Shown: in pieces, positions 20,264 through 33,600 of the stretch
Position numbering within the stretch: position 1 is the first letter of the stretch
Layout: each line of letters begins with the position of its first letter
Source: Silene conica
Taxonomy: Eukaryota; Streptophyta; Magnoliopsida; Caryophyllales; Caryophyllaceae
Direction: 5' to 3'
Assembly: GCA_029255685.2 (NCBI GenBank)
Contig: CM055312.2
Coordinates: 85,105,010-85,169,009, forward strand
DNA length: 64,000 nt
Program-made: the position numbers and the translations under genes
The notes under the pieces: generated by a model
The model's database searches: none
Told to the model about the DNA's origin: nothing
The model's input: only the letters and a program-made list of their open reading frames with translations

Positions 20264-21738
20264 ATTAACAAAAGACATTAAGCTCATTGAAGATGATCAA
20301 GAAGAATGCCTCGAGATGCAAGCAAGAGAAGAGACACCCCAAGTCTAGATTGCAATGTTGTAAACGAGGTAGTTAAACATATCCTCTTATTCATTAGAAG
20401 ATGCAAAACCTATGCAATAGTCTCTTGCTTGGACTGTTGCTACTATGTTTTATGGTACTACCATATGGAGATATTTTCGAAAAATTCATAAATAGTCAAA
20501 AATCGTTTTTCAGAGTAACATGTTTTGAAAGAAGAAATTTTCCAAGCTGAATTTAAAAAAATAATCCACAAAGGCATCAAATGAATTCAACTCACGTGAT
20601 GCGTGGGTTTTGATTCCAAAAAGTAGAAAGTTTATTACTTTTTTTCCTCTTTTAGCTTAATGAGTTTTTCCATAAAGAAATTGTAGAAAACACTCCTTGC
20701 CCAAATGAGAAATATCATTGAGCCTCTCAAAAAGATAAGGATACATTTCTTCAGTTTGAAAAGACAACTCACCTAATAGACCAATAAAAGAGTTATTTGA
20801 ATAAAATATGTGTCTAGGGCAAACCCTACATATGTCCCTTCCTCTATAAAAAAAAAAGGTTTCTTAGGTTCATTTATTGCCAGGACTTCTAGAGCATTTA
20901 CTGTAAACTTTGCAAATCTGTCTAAGCATTATTCTTCAAGTTTTTTGCAAAAGTTTTCTGTTTTAAAAATACTTCACCTGTTTTCGAAAAAACAATTATC
21001 TCCAAGCACTCGTTCGCACAACTAATGACTAAGAGTATGTTCAATGATCTCGTGTTTAAGTTTGAGTAACTATCTAAACAAGCAATAAAATAAAGGTTGG
21101 ACATAGGCTCCGGAGTAGGAGCTGAACCAATTTTTTAACATCGTTTGTTTAAATTATTTACTTGCTTCTTTACTTATACCTCGCTTATTTTATCTCAATC
21201 TTCCGTCATCTCTATGAAACAGTCTCCTATACTGTTGCTTGGAAATACAATCTCTTTTGTGAACTTATAATTAATTAAGCATCTCAAGCTTTGAACTCAG
21301 TTAGAATCAGAACTTTTTAAAAGGTCACTTAATTCACCCCCTCCCCCTCTTAGGTGCTTGATCGTTCTTAACTCTTCAATTTTGACTTTGAATTGTGGAT
21401 TAGAATTTGCTAGCTAAAACCTTTTTTTAAGCCTGTTTTAGTTGTATTGTAATCTTGAACGTTAGCAGCTATAAACTCCGTTGTACTGTTTTCAATGTGT
21501 GTTTTTTATCCCTTTCACATTTTGAAAGGGTCACGAGTTGTATGTGCCAAAAAAACCCGATCTATCCCGAGGGCTCGTTTGAGCCCGCAAGGGTTGGATT
21601 TGGGCGAAAGAAAAAGGTCCATTGACTTGGCCCAACCCCAATGCACGGGCTATTTCTGAAATCTCAGCCTGGCTCAAGCCTCGTCAAGCTCGGCCCATGA
21701 TCAGTTCTACACTGGGGTACCACATAACCATACATCGG
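20264..21738 (+). other. Right part of the split Copia-like LTR and flanking DNA
   Basis: 20264 to about 21390 continues the LTR-like sequence started at 7462. The next 350 bp include a GC-richer GAGCCCGCAAGGG patch (21545-21690) similar to 7141-7330 and possibly a hAT-type end. No gene is visible. Confidence 0.35.
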
Positions 21739-22586
21739 TGCAATAAAATTTTCAGTTTTGACACGGTTTTTAGAAGCTCTAAAAAAAAGACAGCAGGCCT
21801 GAATAACAAGGTTGTTATTTAGGTGATTATTGGACTTTGGATATGAATTAACTCAAACACTTAGCAATGAATTAAGCCTAAAGACTCGTCCAAGCACCTA
21901 GGAAAGGACTAATCTTGACTCTAAGCACAAAGCAAAAGAGTTAGCTAACACTAAGCAAAGATGAGAAAGAAAGCATGTTATTGCTCCTTAGGTTTTGTAT
22001 TCAAAATAATCTACCGTTTGGGGTGTGTATGTGCTTGCTTTTATAGAATAAGCCAAACAATCCACACCACACATTTCTAGTACATGCAATGGTCACGGTT
22101 ACAGCAGAAAAAAGAGTCCCTAAAAGACAACAACCAACGGCTAAAAGCCTTACAAATCAGTAGTGAAAACAGGTGGTAAAAGGGTAAAAGTTAAAGTAGC
22201 AAAAGTACAACACTTCTTGTTTGCAAGTTCAGCTTTGTTTTATGGACATTGACCCTTGTGCACACTTTAGGATAGCTGAAATATCTTCCAAAAGCCCCTT
22301 TGAACTTGCTTGCACAAAAGAAGAAATGCTGAAAGCGACATAAAGCTCTAAAAGCGACAACTCCAGCTTTGGTCTTTATTTGCACCCAGTTTGATCTAGG
22401 CAGCCTTCTCTAGGCGTTTTGTTCTTTTTGGATGGGATTTCTTGGGCAGGGTGATCTAAACTCACCAGGGTTAAGACCAAGCTGAAAAAGGCGTCATTTC
22501 TTTAAGTGGATTTTGTGTTGGAACCCGTTTCAACCACCTTGTCAAAATCGGGCCCAAAAGCGATTTGCTTGTCCAGATTCTCTTCA
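21739..22586 (-). repeat. 3' LTR of the Ty3/Gypsy element
   Basis: The 848-bp LTR begins TGCAATAAA and ends near CTCTTCA. It aligns along its length with 29615-30444, with many substitutions and small indels. Confidence 0.85.
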
Positions 22587-22691
22587 ATCTCCCCTTCTTG
22601 AAAATGATTTGCCCTTAAATTCTCGCCATTGTCATCTTCAACTTCTTCATAATAAGGACTTAAATCCCCCACATTAAATGTTCCATGAACT

Positions 22692-25600
22692 TCATATTCT
22701 CCGGAAAATCAATCGTGTATCATTTGGGCCAAATCTTTCAAGCACTTCAAACAGACCATCAGCTCTAGGCATGAGTTTGTTCTTTCTTTTGGCGGGAAAC
22801 CTCTCTTTCCTCAAGTGTATCCAAACTAGATCACCCACCTCAAAGTTCTTGGTTTGCTTGGGACCCATTGCATTCTTTTTGTATGCTTCGTTAGCCTTCT
22901 CGATTTGCTTCTTGACTTGAGTATGAATATGGATTGTTTGCTCAACCCTATTCTTAGCATCAAAATCATTCTTCTTCTTTTGTATTGGGGCCAAATCAGT
23001 AGGCATGAGTGGATTAGTGTCATAGACAAGTTCAAATGGAGACTTGCCCGTGCTTGTAGAATAAGCCCTATTGAATGCAAGCTCGGCTTGAGCTAGCTTG
23101 AGATCCCAATCCTTTAATGACTTAGACACCATGCACCTTAAGATCCTCCCTAGATCATTGTTAGTCACCTCCGTTTACGCATCAGTTTGAGGGTGATGAG
23201 ATGTGCTAAACAAGAGCCTAGTATTGAGTAGCCTCCATAGTGACCTCTAAAAGTGGCTCATGAACGTTGAGTCTCTATCCGAGATAATATATTTGGGGAC
23301 TCCCTGGAGCTTAAACACTTCTTTGAAGTATAGATCAGCCACACTAGATGCATCTTCCGTCTTCTTGCAAGCAATGAATTGGGCCATCTTGTTAAATCTA
23401 TCCACAACAACCATGATGGAGTCCTTGCCTCTTAAGGTCCTTGGCAAAGCTACTATGAAATCCATGCTAATGTCCTCCCATGGTTGATTTGGCACGGGTA
23501 GAGGGATATAAGGGCCTGTTTTGAAATAAGACTTGATTGTTGATAAGGAGCGCATCTTTTGATCACATATTGGACACCCACAAACATCTTAGGCCAATAG
23601 AAATGCTCTTGGAGTATGTCATAGGTTTTCTGAATTCCAAAGTGCCCGGCAAGGCCATTGGAGTGTGCTTCCCTTGCCAACGAACTTCTATAAGGACTCT
23701 TGGGCACACACAATCTATTCCCACAAAATAGGAACCCCTATTGGACCACGTAGTGACTCCCTTTGGAATGCCCTCTTTGTTGTAACTCTCATTCCTCTTT
23801 GAAATCTGGATCCTCTTTGTAAAATATCCCTTCATGTGCTCAAACTCAAGCACCTTTTGCTCCATGTAACTCAACATTATGAACCTTTTTGATAGAGCAT
23901 CCACAACCACAATATCTTTTCCTTCTATGTACTTGCTTGCAAAGTTGAACGATTGTAGGAACTTAACCCATTTGGCGTGTCTATGGTTGAGTTTATGCTG
24001 CCCATTGGTGTACTTAAGAACTTCATGATCCAAATGAATAACAAAGGGCCTCAGTTTGAGGTAATGACTCCAATGGGTTAAGTCTCTTGTAATGGCATAA
24101 AATTCTTTGTCATAAGTGGAGTAATTGAGCTTGACACCACTTAACTTCTCACTAAAGTATGCAATTGGTTTGTGCTCTTGAACAAGGACAGCCCCAATGC
24201 TAACACCACTAGTATCACACTCAACCTCAAACAACTTATCAAAATTTGGTAGTGCAAGGATATGAGATTCATATACTTTTTCTTTGATGGAATTGAATGA
24301 AGTTTCTGCCCTTTCTCCCCATTTGAACTCTCATTTCTTCATACATTCGGTGATAGAGGCCACAAGGGTACTAAAATCCTTGATGAACCTCCTACAAAAT
24401 GATGCCAATCCATGAAAACTCCTTGTCTCCGTGATGTTCCTAGGTATGGGCCATTACTTGATTGCCTTAATATTCTCTTGATCAACTAGGATGCCATGGT
24501 AAAAAATGATGAACCCTAAGAATTAGACTTCACTTTGCATAAAAGAGAATTTTTCAAGTTTCTTATACAACTTGTGTTCCCTTAGTGTATCAAACAACAC
24601 TTGTAAATGATGGAGGTGTTATTCTTTATTCTTTGTTAGGACTATATACCAATATGTCATCAAAGTAGACGACAACAAAGCTGCCCAACTGAGGTCTAAG
24701 CACTTCATTTATGAGTCTCATGAAGGTGTTAGGTGCATTAGAGAGACCAAATGGCATAACTAGCCACCCATATAACCCATGCTTCGTTTTGAATGCGGTC
24801 TTCCACTTATCCCCGTCTTTGATTCTTACTTGATGATACCCTTGCTTTAAATCAATTTTTGAAAACAGTTTGGCTCCACTAAGTTCATCTAGGATGTCAT
24901 CTAGCCTTGGTATATGTAGGAAATAATTTCTTAAATTACTTATAGAAGTATTAATCATATTAATACTGCCAATGATTATCTCAAAAACGATTCAATAAAA
25001 CCTCAATTGCAAGAATTAAACAGTCAAGAATATAGAAATAACCTTTAGTCCTATATGATATTGGCCTAAGAACAACCTAATATAAACCCAAATTTCAAGG
25101 TAGAAGTTCTCCTTAGATTGCACCCAAGATGACTGAGAAAGATCCCTTCAAAGCTCCTCCCAAATTACTATTAATTATTTTAGAGGATTTGTTTTGGGAT
25201 TTTAAGATGATAAACTGATCAAAGAGAACAAGAGAGAAAACTACTTTCTTTTTCGTCCATGTACCACACGGCCGAATCCCTACTTATAGGGTTTTAGTTC
25301 GTGTTGGTATTGTACTTCTATTAGGAAACCTCCTTTTATTATAATATTCTAAGTCAGTTTCCTTATTCTAGATTTCCTTAAAATATCATACATATTTTAA
25401 TAATTTTCGGTGTACAATTATAATTCCCGGAGACCATTAATTAATTATCTTATAATTAATGAATCCAATTATATTATTTTAAAATATCATATATTAAAAT
25501 ATAATTAATAAATATAACATTTATATATATTTATTAGAACTAACATTTAATTCATTTCTCCTAATTATTATTAAATGTTTATCATCTACTTAACTACATC

Positions 25601-26080
25601 ATTTAGCTAAGTTTAGCATTTACGTAATTATATCAATATATAATCACATTTCTCAGTACTATCCTATAGGTGTGACCTTTAGGGATCAGCTGATTATCGC
25701 CATCATATGACAGTAACGTCAAACTACAAGTGAGCCAATCGTTACCGATAAACGTTAACCAACTGATTAATATACTAAGTATCCTTGTGTGATCCTGTAA
25801 AAGATTTATTCAAATAATCATACACCGTGGAGGACATTTACTCCAACAATATATACTTGATGGTTATGTTGTTGATGACTCTAATATCGGTGCATGAACA
25901 TCCTCCATAATCCATCCTTCTTTGGTACTAGCAAGGCGGGCACGGCACAAGGACCGAAGCTCTCCCTCACAAAGCTCTTGATGTTCATAAGTTCTCCAAT
26001 TTATTGTTGTAGTTCTTGAGTGGCTTTGGGTTCACTTCTATTGGCTGCTTTGTTGGGTAGAATGGCTCCCGGAATGAAAT
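22692..26080 (-). pseudogene. Ty3/Gypsy pol: reverse transcriptase, RNase H and integrase, broken
   Basis: Reading leftward, the 5' part of reverse transcriptase (about 26000-25870) is separated by a solo LTR from its core (24958-24626: [15 protein letters not shown], then [11 protein letters not shown] with the catalytic YFDD). RNase H follows at 24234-23750 ([15 protein letters not shown]). Integrase has a zinc-binding region near 23650, in which the first Cys of the CxxC is present (KRCAPY) and the second is lost, then a core at 23555-23247 ([21 protein letters not shown]) and a C-terminal part at 23168-22692. Several frameshifts separate these pieces. No chromodomain was seen. Confidence 0.85.
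24915..25848 (-). mobile_element. Solo LTR inserted in the reverse transcriptase
   Basis: A 934-bp sequence starts TGTAGGAAATAA and ends TTTACTCCAACA, interrupting reverse transcriptase just before its IPRLDD segment. Flanks GTATA (24910-24914) and ATATA (25849-25853) are a target duplication with one change. No internal region or second LTR is present, so it is a solo LTR, probably Copia-type. Confidence 0.65.
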
Positions 26081-27195
26081 CTATTTGGTGTTCAATACCC
26101 CTAAGAGGCGGCAACCCACTAGGAAGCTCCTTTGGGAACCCATCTCCATAGGACTCAAGTAGGTTTTGGACTTCACTAGGTAGCCCTTTCTCCTACCACC
26201 ACATCCTTTGCCACAAGGACATATACATGCATCTTTGTCTTCTCTTAACTCATGCATTATTTCTGCCCCGTTTAGAAATAAAACTTCGTTGGTTGAATCA
26301 AGCATGCTGGAAGGTGTGGGGATATGCCTAACAACCGGTGGTAAAGGTGTCAATATGACTTTTCTTGAGGTAAAATTAAAGGTGTAGGTATTGTCTTTTC
26401 CATGGTGAACCGAGTCTCTATCAAACTCCAACGGCCTCCCAAGGAGTAAATGACATGGATCCATGTGAAGGACACCACAAAGAGCCACATCCACATAATT
26501 CTTACCAATGGAAAAGGAAACCAAGCACTGTTTATCAACCCTCACTTCAACCCCTTTATTTAACCATCTCAACTTGTAAGGGTATGGGTGGTCTTGCGTG
26601 ATTAAGGAGAGTTTCTCAATGAGTGTTGTAGATGCCACAATAGTGCAACTTCCCCCATCAATGATTAGGTTACACACCTTACCTCCAATGGTGCACCTAG
26701 AACGAAAGATTTGGCTCCTTTGGTTCGTTTCTAATGGTTGGGGTTGGGTATGCATAACTCTCCATGTAACTAAACTAAGGCCCGCATCCGGCATCACAAG
26801 ATCAGTCCCCTCATCCTCCATAGTTTCCTCATACTCCTCACTCACAATGATCCAATCCTCTCCCCAATGGATAACCTTCAAAGTGCTAAGAGCCCTCTTA
26901 GAAGGACACTTCCTTGCGAAGTGGCCGTAGCCTTGGCATTGGTAGCATTTTTTTAGTGGTATAATTCTTTTGTGTGGGGGTGTTTTCAATGGTTTTTGAT
27001 TTATCCAAGGTGGTTGTTTTGTTTTGTGAATGTGGCTCATTCGTTTTGGTGCTAAATGTGGATTTTGAAGTGGTTGTTTTGGTTGTTTGTTTTGTGGAAG
27101 CCACGCGTCCCTTCCCCATCTTTTCAACCCTCATGGCTAGGTTCACGACTTCATCAAAGAACCACGCTTGTTGCATCCTAACTCTATTAGAAATG

Positions 27196-28860
27196 TGATG
27201 CGCGAGATTAAGTCGTCGGTTCCCGCTCACCAAACAAAGTTTATAAACCCAATTTACGTAGTATAGTAGGGTTGTCGATCGCAAGGATGGTGAGGATAAT
27301 TGCCTAGTTCGGTTCAAGTTGAAATCTAGTCGGGGGTAATAGGTTTTTAGGAAAGTTGATAAACTACTAAGTAAAAAGAGATGTGCTAGATGGAAAATCA
27401 ATAAAGGGAGACTAGGGTGCCGGGGTTGCTATGAAGGGTGGTCAACGAAACATGCAAATCGGTCAACTAAACTACTCAAAGCATTGGTCTCGGCTCGTCT
27501 CGTTTTTCGAGTCGACTAGCTATTGCTATGATTCATTCAACCAACATAGGAACAAACATAAGCAAGTCTCGAACTATCGCTAAACACTAACAAAGGTGAC
27601 AATTTAAGGCCCAACCGTCGTTGTGACAATACATCGAACACCTAGCATGCGAACCTATGAATGACCTTTGCAAATGAGTAATCTAGTTTAAGACTAAGCA
27701 TATACCATCATTAAATACCCAACATAGGTCCCCCTAACCCTAGAAATAATCTACTCACACATACTTAGGCAAAACATGTCAACATATGAGGAATAAATGT
27801 TAAACATGTTGAACAAGGCAAATGTAAACAATTGAATGATGAAAACCTAAAGGAAATGCAATAACGAAGTAAAGAAGAGAAAGATTATACCAATTGCTTG
27901 AATAAAGTATGGAACTTGGGTTACAAAAGGAAGGATCTTCTCAAATCACTTCAAGTTACAACCAAAATCCCCAAAAGTAAACTAATGAAAGTGCTAAGAA
28001 CAAACTAAGGATGATAAATTAAGAGATTAACTAAAAGATAATGTAAACTAAAGAAAGATTATGTGCGAATGAGTTGAGTTTTTTAGTCTAAAATGAAGAC
28101 TAATAAAACAGTAGAAACCCTAGGGATGCGTGCTTAAGAATAAAAAGTTGCATAAATGAAAACAGACTAAGTGCGGGTTTATATAGTGCACGAAATTCTG
28201 AGAAATGACTCTCAGCTGGTCAACCGGCTGCCGGTCTGGGACCGGCTAAGAGTCAAAATGTAAACTTCTGATTTCTTTCTTCAAAGTGGCACGCAATTCA
28301 GCCAGCTGCCGGGTTGGCATCGGCTGAGGGTGCAATTTCCTTCTTCTGAATTTTTCTTCCTTTCTTCACTTGTACAGGCACTACGAGCCGGCTTGCCGGC
28401 CGCCGGTTGGTCACCGGCTAAGAGTACTGACTCAAGTTTCTAAATTTTTGTTGATTTCTTCAAAATTGGCTAAGTGTGGAACACAGGTCCCAGTCGGCTG
28501 ACCGGCTGCCGATTGGCCACCGGCTGAGGACAGTGAAGTAAGTTTCTGATTTTTCTTTGTTGAATTCTCGTGGAAGTCAAGGTCAAGACCCCCCCTCCCA
28601 GCCGACCCACCGGCCGCCGGTCTGGAACCGGCTAAGCGGGCCTGGGGTAATTTCTTCTCAAACTCTTCACTTTTGTAAGAAATCTGTCTCGTTTGCTCCC
28701 GTTTCATCGTTCCCCGCCTCAATACCTACACAAAGGAAGCCAAATAGACATAATCGAGGCAACGAGCATAAAATCAAGCAAAGGTACGCAAAATGGGGTC
28801 GAAACGGGATTAAAAAGGAAGAAACGATAATGAAAATCATGACTAATACGAGACTCATCA
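27196..28860 (-). mobile_element. Solo Athila-type LTR inserted in gag
   Basis: This 1,665-bp sequence has the plan of the Athila LTRs: TGATG start, CTCATCA end, a TATATAAA box on the minus strand (28178-28185), and five GC-rich hairpin motifs from 28207 to about 28640. It diverges clearly from the 7539/18677 LTRs. Flanks AAATG and CAATG (27191-27195, 28861-28865) form a target duplication with one change, and gag reads through on both sides. It is the product of LTR-LTR recombination of a related Athila subfamily. Confidence 0.8.
28207..28640. repeat. Hairpin motif array of the solo LTR
   Basis: Five AGCCGG/CCGGCT motifs begin near 28207, 28296, 28383, 28486 and 28596. The first keeps GACTCT/AGAGTC outer arms; the fourth has GTCC/GGAC arms instead. 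Spacing is 87-110 bp. Confidence 0.8.
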
Positions 28861-29614
28861 CAATGTTAGCATCTAAACCTTCCACGAATATTGCAATCTT
28901 TTGCTCGGGTTTTTCGTTTAACTCACATTGAAGTCTAAGTTGTTCAAAGTCTCTTAAGTAGAATTCAGGTGGTTGTTGCTCTTGTTTGAGTTGGGTGAGT
29001 CTAATGAACATGTCTTGGGTGTAGTCTCTAGTTATGAACTTCTCTTTAAGTCTCTTTTTAAGTTTAGTCCATGTTCTATAATGGCCTCCTTAACCTCCCT
29101 TCTTCTCTGGTTTTTCAAGTTTTCAAACCAAAGAGAAGCGTAGCCCTTGAGCTTAAGGATTGCCGCTTTAAAAGTCTTTGCATCGGAATATCCTTTAAAC
29201 TCAAAGACCCTTTCTATGACCCTTAGCCGCCAACCTAACAACTCTTCAGGATTTAAACTACCAAGAAAATCAGGAATGTTTACCTTTAGATCCTTGTGAA
29301 GTTCTCCTTGGAAGCCTTCTACCATGGAGATTTCGAGTCAAGCTCATCTTCTTCCATCCAATGCTCTATTCCTCTAACAGCACGGCCACGCCCTCTGCCC
29401 CTACTACGTTGGTGTTGTGGTCATATTCCTCTTGTTCGGTTAGGAATGTTAACCATGATAGCATTCATAGCCTCCACCATTACTTGAACTTCACCGGACA
29501 AAGTATCTAACTTTGCTTCTAAACTAGTCAATCTCTCTTCACTCATGGGTAGTTTTTGTAGTTTAATTGTAGTTAGGGTGTATCCTCACTAAACCAAAGC
29601 TCTAATAATCAATT

Positions 29615-30444
29615 TGCAATAAATTATCAGTTTTGACACGATTTTTAGAAGCTCTAAAAAAAGACAGTAGGTCTGAATAAACGTGATTGTTATTTACGTG
29701 ATTATTGGACTTTGGATATGACTTAAATCGAACATTAAGACTCGTCCAAGAACCTAGCAAAGGACTAATATGGACTCTAGACACAAAGTAATAGAGTTAT
29801 CTAGCACTAAGCAAAGATGAGAAAGAAAGCATGTTGCTCCTTAGATTTTGTATTCAAAATAATCTGCCGTTTGGAGTGTGTATGTGCTTGCTTTTATAGA
29901 ATAAGTCAAGCAATCAACACCACACATTTATGTTACATGCAATGGTCACGATTACTGCAGAAAAAAGGAGTCCCTAAAGGACAACAACCAACGGCTAAAA
30001 GCCTTAAAAATCAGTAGTGAAAACAGGTGGTAAAAGGGTAAAAGTATAAAGTAACAAAAGTACAACACTTCTTGTTTGCAAGTTCAACTTTGTTTTATGG
30101 ACATTGGACCCTTATGCACACTTTAGGATAGCTGCAATATCTTCCAAAAGACCCCTTTGAACTTGCTTGCACAAAAGAAGAAATGTTGTAAGCGCCATAA
30201 AGCTCTGAAAGCGACAACTCCTGCTTTGGTCTTTATTTGCACCCGGTTTGATCTAGGCAGCCTTCTCTAGGCATTTTGTTCCTTTTGGCTGGGATTTCTT
30301 GGGCAGGGTGATCTAAATTCACTAGGGATCAAGACCAAGCTGTAAAAGGTGTCATTTCTTTAAGTGGATTTTGTGTTGGAACCCGTTTCAACCACCTTGT
30401 CAAAACCGGGTCCAAAAGCGATTTGCTTGTCCAGATTCTCTTCA
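29615..30444 (-). repeat. 5' LTR of the Ty3/Gypsy element
   Basis: The 830-bp partner of 21739-22586. It begins TGCAATAAATT on the plus strand and ends near CTTCA. Confidence 0.85.
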
Positions 30445-30611
30445 ACCAGCAACCATTAGAGAAAATTGAAATTAACATTTGTCGGTAAAAACTTAGCATA
30501 ACCAAAAATGGGCCTTCTCATTTGGGTAGGTTGTACAATATCATATGTATGTCCGGAGGACTTTAGAATATTTCAAAAAAAAACTAAGATGATTAAAATG
30601 AATATTACTTG

Positions 30612-33600
30612 CAATGTTGTATGATTGCCTTAGTCCCAAAAACGATTTGGGACCAGCTGACATGAATCGTCCTTTAGAACCACCAAGGGTGAACTCTCAT
30701 CTCAACAAGCGAAAAAAGAAAGAAAAAGAAAAACATAAATGGTGTGAAACATAATATAAAAGACAAAGGGGATTTATAGATTTTAAATCGAACTTATTAC
30801 ATATATAAAAACTTAAAAACTTAATCGAGAAAAAGCTTAAAATAATTTGAAAAACGGAGCAAAATTTAATATAAAAAGTTTTTGGGGAAAAGATGTAATA
30901 AATCTAAAAAGAACAAACAAATTTATAAAAAACTTAGATAAAAACATCCAATACTAAAAGTCCACATGTATCAATTCCCTCCATAGTGTGCCCTCTCCAT
31001 CACCATCCTCATCCCCTCTTGAAGCCCGAGAAATCTCATATCGTGCTCAATCACTTTTCTCCAAGTCTGTTTTGCTCTCCCTCTGCCCCTAGCAACTTTT
31101 TCTGTGCCCAAGTCTTCAACCTCATAATCGGTGCGTCCATAGGTCTCCTTCTCACATAGTCAACCATCTTAGTCGGTTTTCTATCATCTTGTCCTCTATT
31201 GGCGCCACTTTTACCTTCTCTCATCACCTCATTCCTTAACCAGTTGTTCCTTGTATGGCCGCACATCCACCTCACCATACGCATCTCCGCCACACTTATC
31301 TTTTGAATGTGACATTGTTTCACGGCCCAACACTCTAAACCGTAAAGTAAGGCATGCCTAATCGTTGTGCAAAAAAAAATTCCTTTTTAACCTTTGAGGC
31401 ATACCTTTATCGCACAAAAACCCCGTATCCCTTTTCCATTTCATCCATCCCGTTTTAATTATGTGAACCACATCTCCGTCTAACTCCCTGTCTTTTTGGA
31501 TAATAGATCCGAGATATCTAAAGGAATCTGACCCCTCAACAACATTTCCATCGAAAATAATACTCCCCACATCCGTCGATCTCGGCCCCGCAAATTGATA
31601 CCTCACATACTCGGCCTTACTTTTACTTTGCCTAAACCCACGAGCCTCCAAAGTATGCCTCCACAATTCCAACGTTCTCTCCACCATCTCTTTCGTCTCA
31701 TCAATCAACACAATATCATACGCAAATATCATACACCAAGGGATCTCGTCCTGAATATCCCTTGTCGATCAACTCATCCATGACTAGAGCAAAGAGGAAG
31801 GGCTAAGTGCGGAACCTTGATGCACACCAATGGTAATGAGAAACTCTTCCGTTCTCCCAACATTAGTTCTAACACTTGTATTAGCCCCCTCATACATGTC
31901 CTTTATGAGGTCAATATATTTTCTTGGCACACCCTTTGTCGCCAAAGCCCACCAAAGTACTTCTGTCGGTACTCTATCATATGCCTTCTCCAAATCAATA
32001 AAAATCATATGGAGGTCTTTCTTCCTCTCCTGATGGTGTTCCATCAACAATCTCATGATAAAAATCGCATCCATAGTCGATCTCCCAGGCATAAATCCAA
32101 ATTGATTATCCGAGATGTCTACACATTTCCTAAGTTTCTGCTCGATTATCCTCTCCCATAATTTCATCGTATGATCTGACTCATAAGTTTAATTCCCCGA
32201 TAATTGGAACACTCTTAGACATCACCATTATTCTTATACAAAGGGACAAGAGTGCTTCTTCTCCACGCTGATGGCATCTTGTTACTCTTCCAAATCTTGT
32301 TGAAGAGCAGTGTTAGCCATTCATTTCCCTTCTCCCCCAAACACCTCCAAAATTCTATGGGTATACCATCCGGCCCCTCTGCATTCTTTGACCCCATCTT
32401 CTTTAACGCCTTCCTAACTTCACTCTTTTTGTATTCTACGCACAAATTCCCGATTAACCATACTTGGCGTTACTTGTAGATCCCCAAAACCTTGCTCCTG
32501 AGGTCCATTGAATAAAGTTTCAAAATAAGAACTCCACCTAGCCTTTATTTCGTTATCATGAACGAGGACCTTGTCGTCCATATCTTTCACACGCCTAACT
32601 CTCCCAATATCCTTCGTTTTGGTCTCTTATGGGAGCCAGTTTATAGATATCCTTCTCTCCTTCTCTGTTATCCAACCTCACATACACCTCTTGATTAACT
32701 TTGACCCTCGCATCACGCACTGCCTTTTTAGCGGCTTGTTTAGCCTCCTTGTACTTTTCAAAGTTCTCATAACTCTTGCATTTCCCCCAAAACTTTATAA
32801 CATTCACGTTTTGTCTTTATCGCTTGTCTCACGTCATCGTTCCGCCAAGATGTGTCCTTATCTGATCATATGTTTCCGTTAGACTCCCCTAGTACCTCCT
32901 TCGCCAAATCCTTTACCACAAGCTCCAATTTATCCCACGTTGCATCTACATCTTTCTCATTGCAATTCGACCAAATATCACTACCTCCGACCTTATCCAA
33001 AAACGCTTGTTGGTTTTCCCCTTCTAGCTTCCACCACTTGATTCATGCCTCAGCGATTACCTTTATCTTCCTCAAGTCTCTCCTACCCCGAAAATCAAGC
33101 ACCACAAGCTTATGTTGTGTAGAGTTACTTTCACTGGGTATGACCTTGCAATCGGTGTAATCTTTCCTCCATACATTTCTTACCAAAAGAAAGTCAATTT
33201 GACTACCATTTCCTCCACTCTTAAAAGTCACCAAATGAGAATGCATTTTCCTAAACCAAGTGTTCATTATACTCAAGTCATATGCTAGAGCAAAATCCAA
33301 TATGTCACTTCGTGCTTCAATTTTCTCCCCAAAACCAAAACCTCCATGAATGCCCTCGAAGCCAACTCGGCTAGTACCCACATGCCCATTGAGGTCCCCA
33401 CCAATGATCAATTTCTCTCCAATAGGGTCCCGTTCTACAACCTCTTTTAGGTCTTCCCAAAAGGCCTGTCAACAAGAAGCATTCAATCCAACTTGGGGTG
33501 CGTACGCACTTATGACAGAAGCACCTCATCCTCGGCTACCAGCTTAATGCTCATAATCTTAGACTCTTTCTTGATACTTTTACTACATCATCGATGTAAT

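Larger units (their letters stand above)
26081..29546 (-). pseudogene. Ty3/Gypsy gag and protease, broken
   Basis: Gag starts near the ATG at 29546 (MSEERLTSLEAK) and is soon stopped by TGA in an Arg-rich stretch. The capsid-like region (29325-28866, for example LKGYASLWFENLK) is cut by a solo LTR at 28860 and resumes near 27190. It ends in a CCHC zinc knuckle (CYQCQGYGHFARKC, about 26950) and a protease-like domain with IIDGGS and LLGRPLEFDRD. The DGGS form is usual in one Ty3 clade and is not itself a defect. Confidence 0.82.
21739..30444 (-). mobile_element. Decayed Ty3/Gypsy element with nested insertions
   Basis: Two LTRs of about 840 bp, 21739-22586 (3' LTR) and 29615-30444 (5' LTR), bound a gag-pol region on the minus strand. 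A degraded initiator-Met-type primer site (AGAGCTTTGG core, 29594-29611) follows the 5' LTR, and an AGAAGGGGAGA polypurine tract abuts the 3' LTR. Two solo LTRs (24915-25848 and 27196-28860) are inserted in pol and gag. No target duplication is recognisable and the LTRs differ at many sites, so it is older than the Athila element. Confidence 0.85.

Noticed and set aside
21734..21738. Target duplication for the 21739-30444 element
   Set aside because: ATCGG on the left and ACCAG on the right do not match under any plausible end choice.
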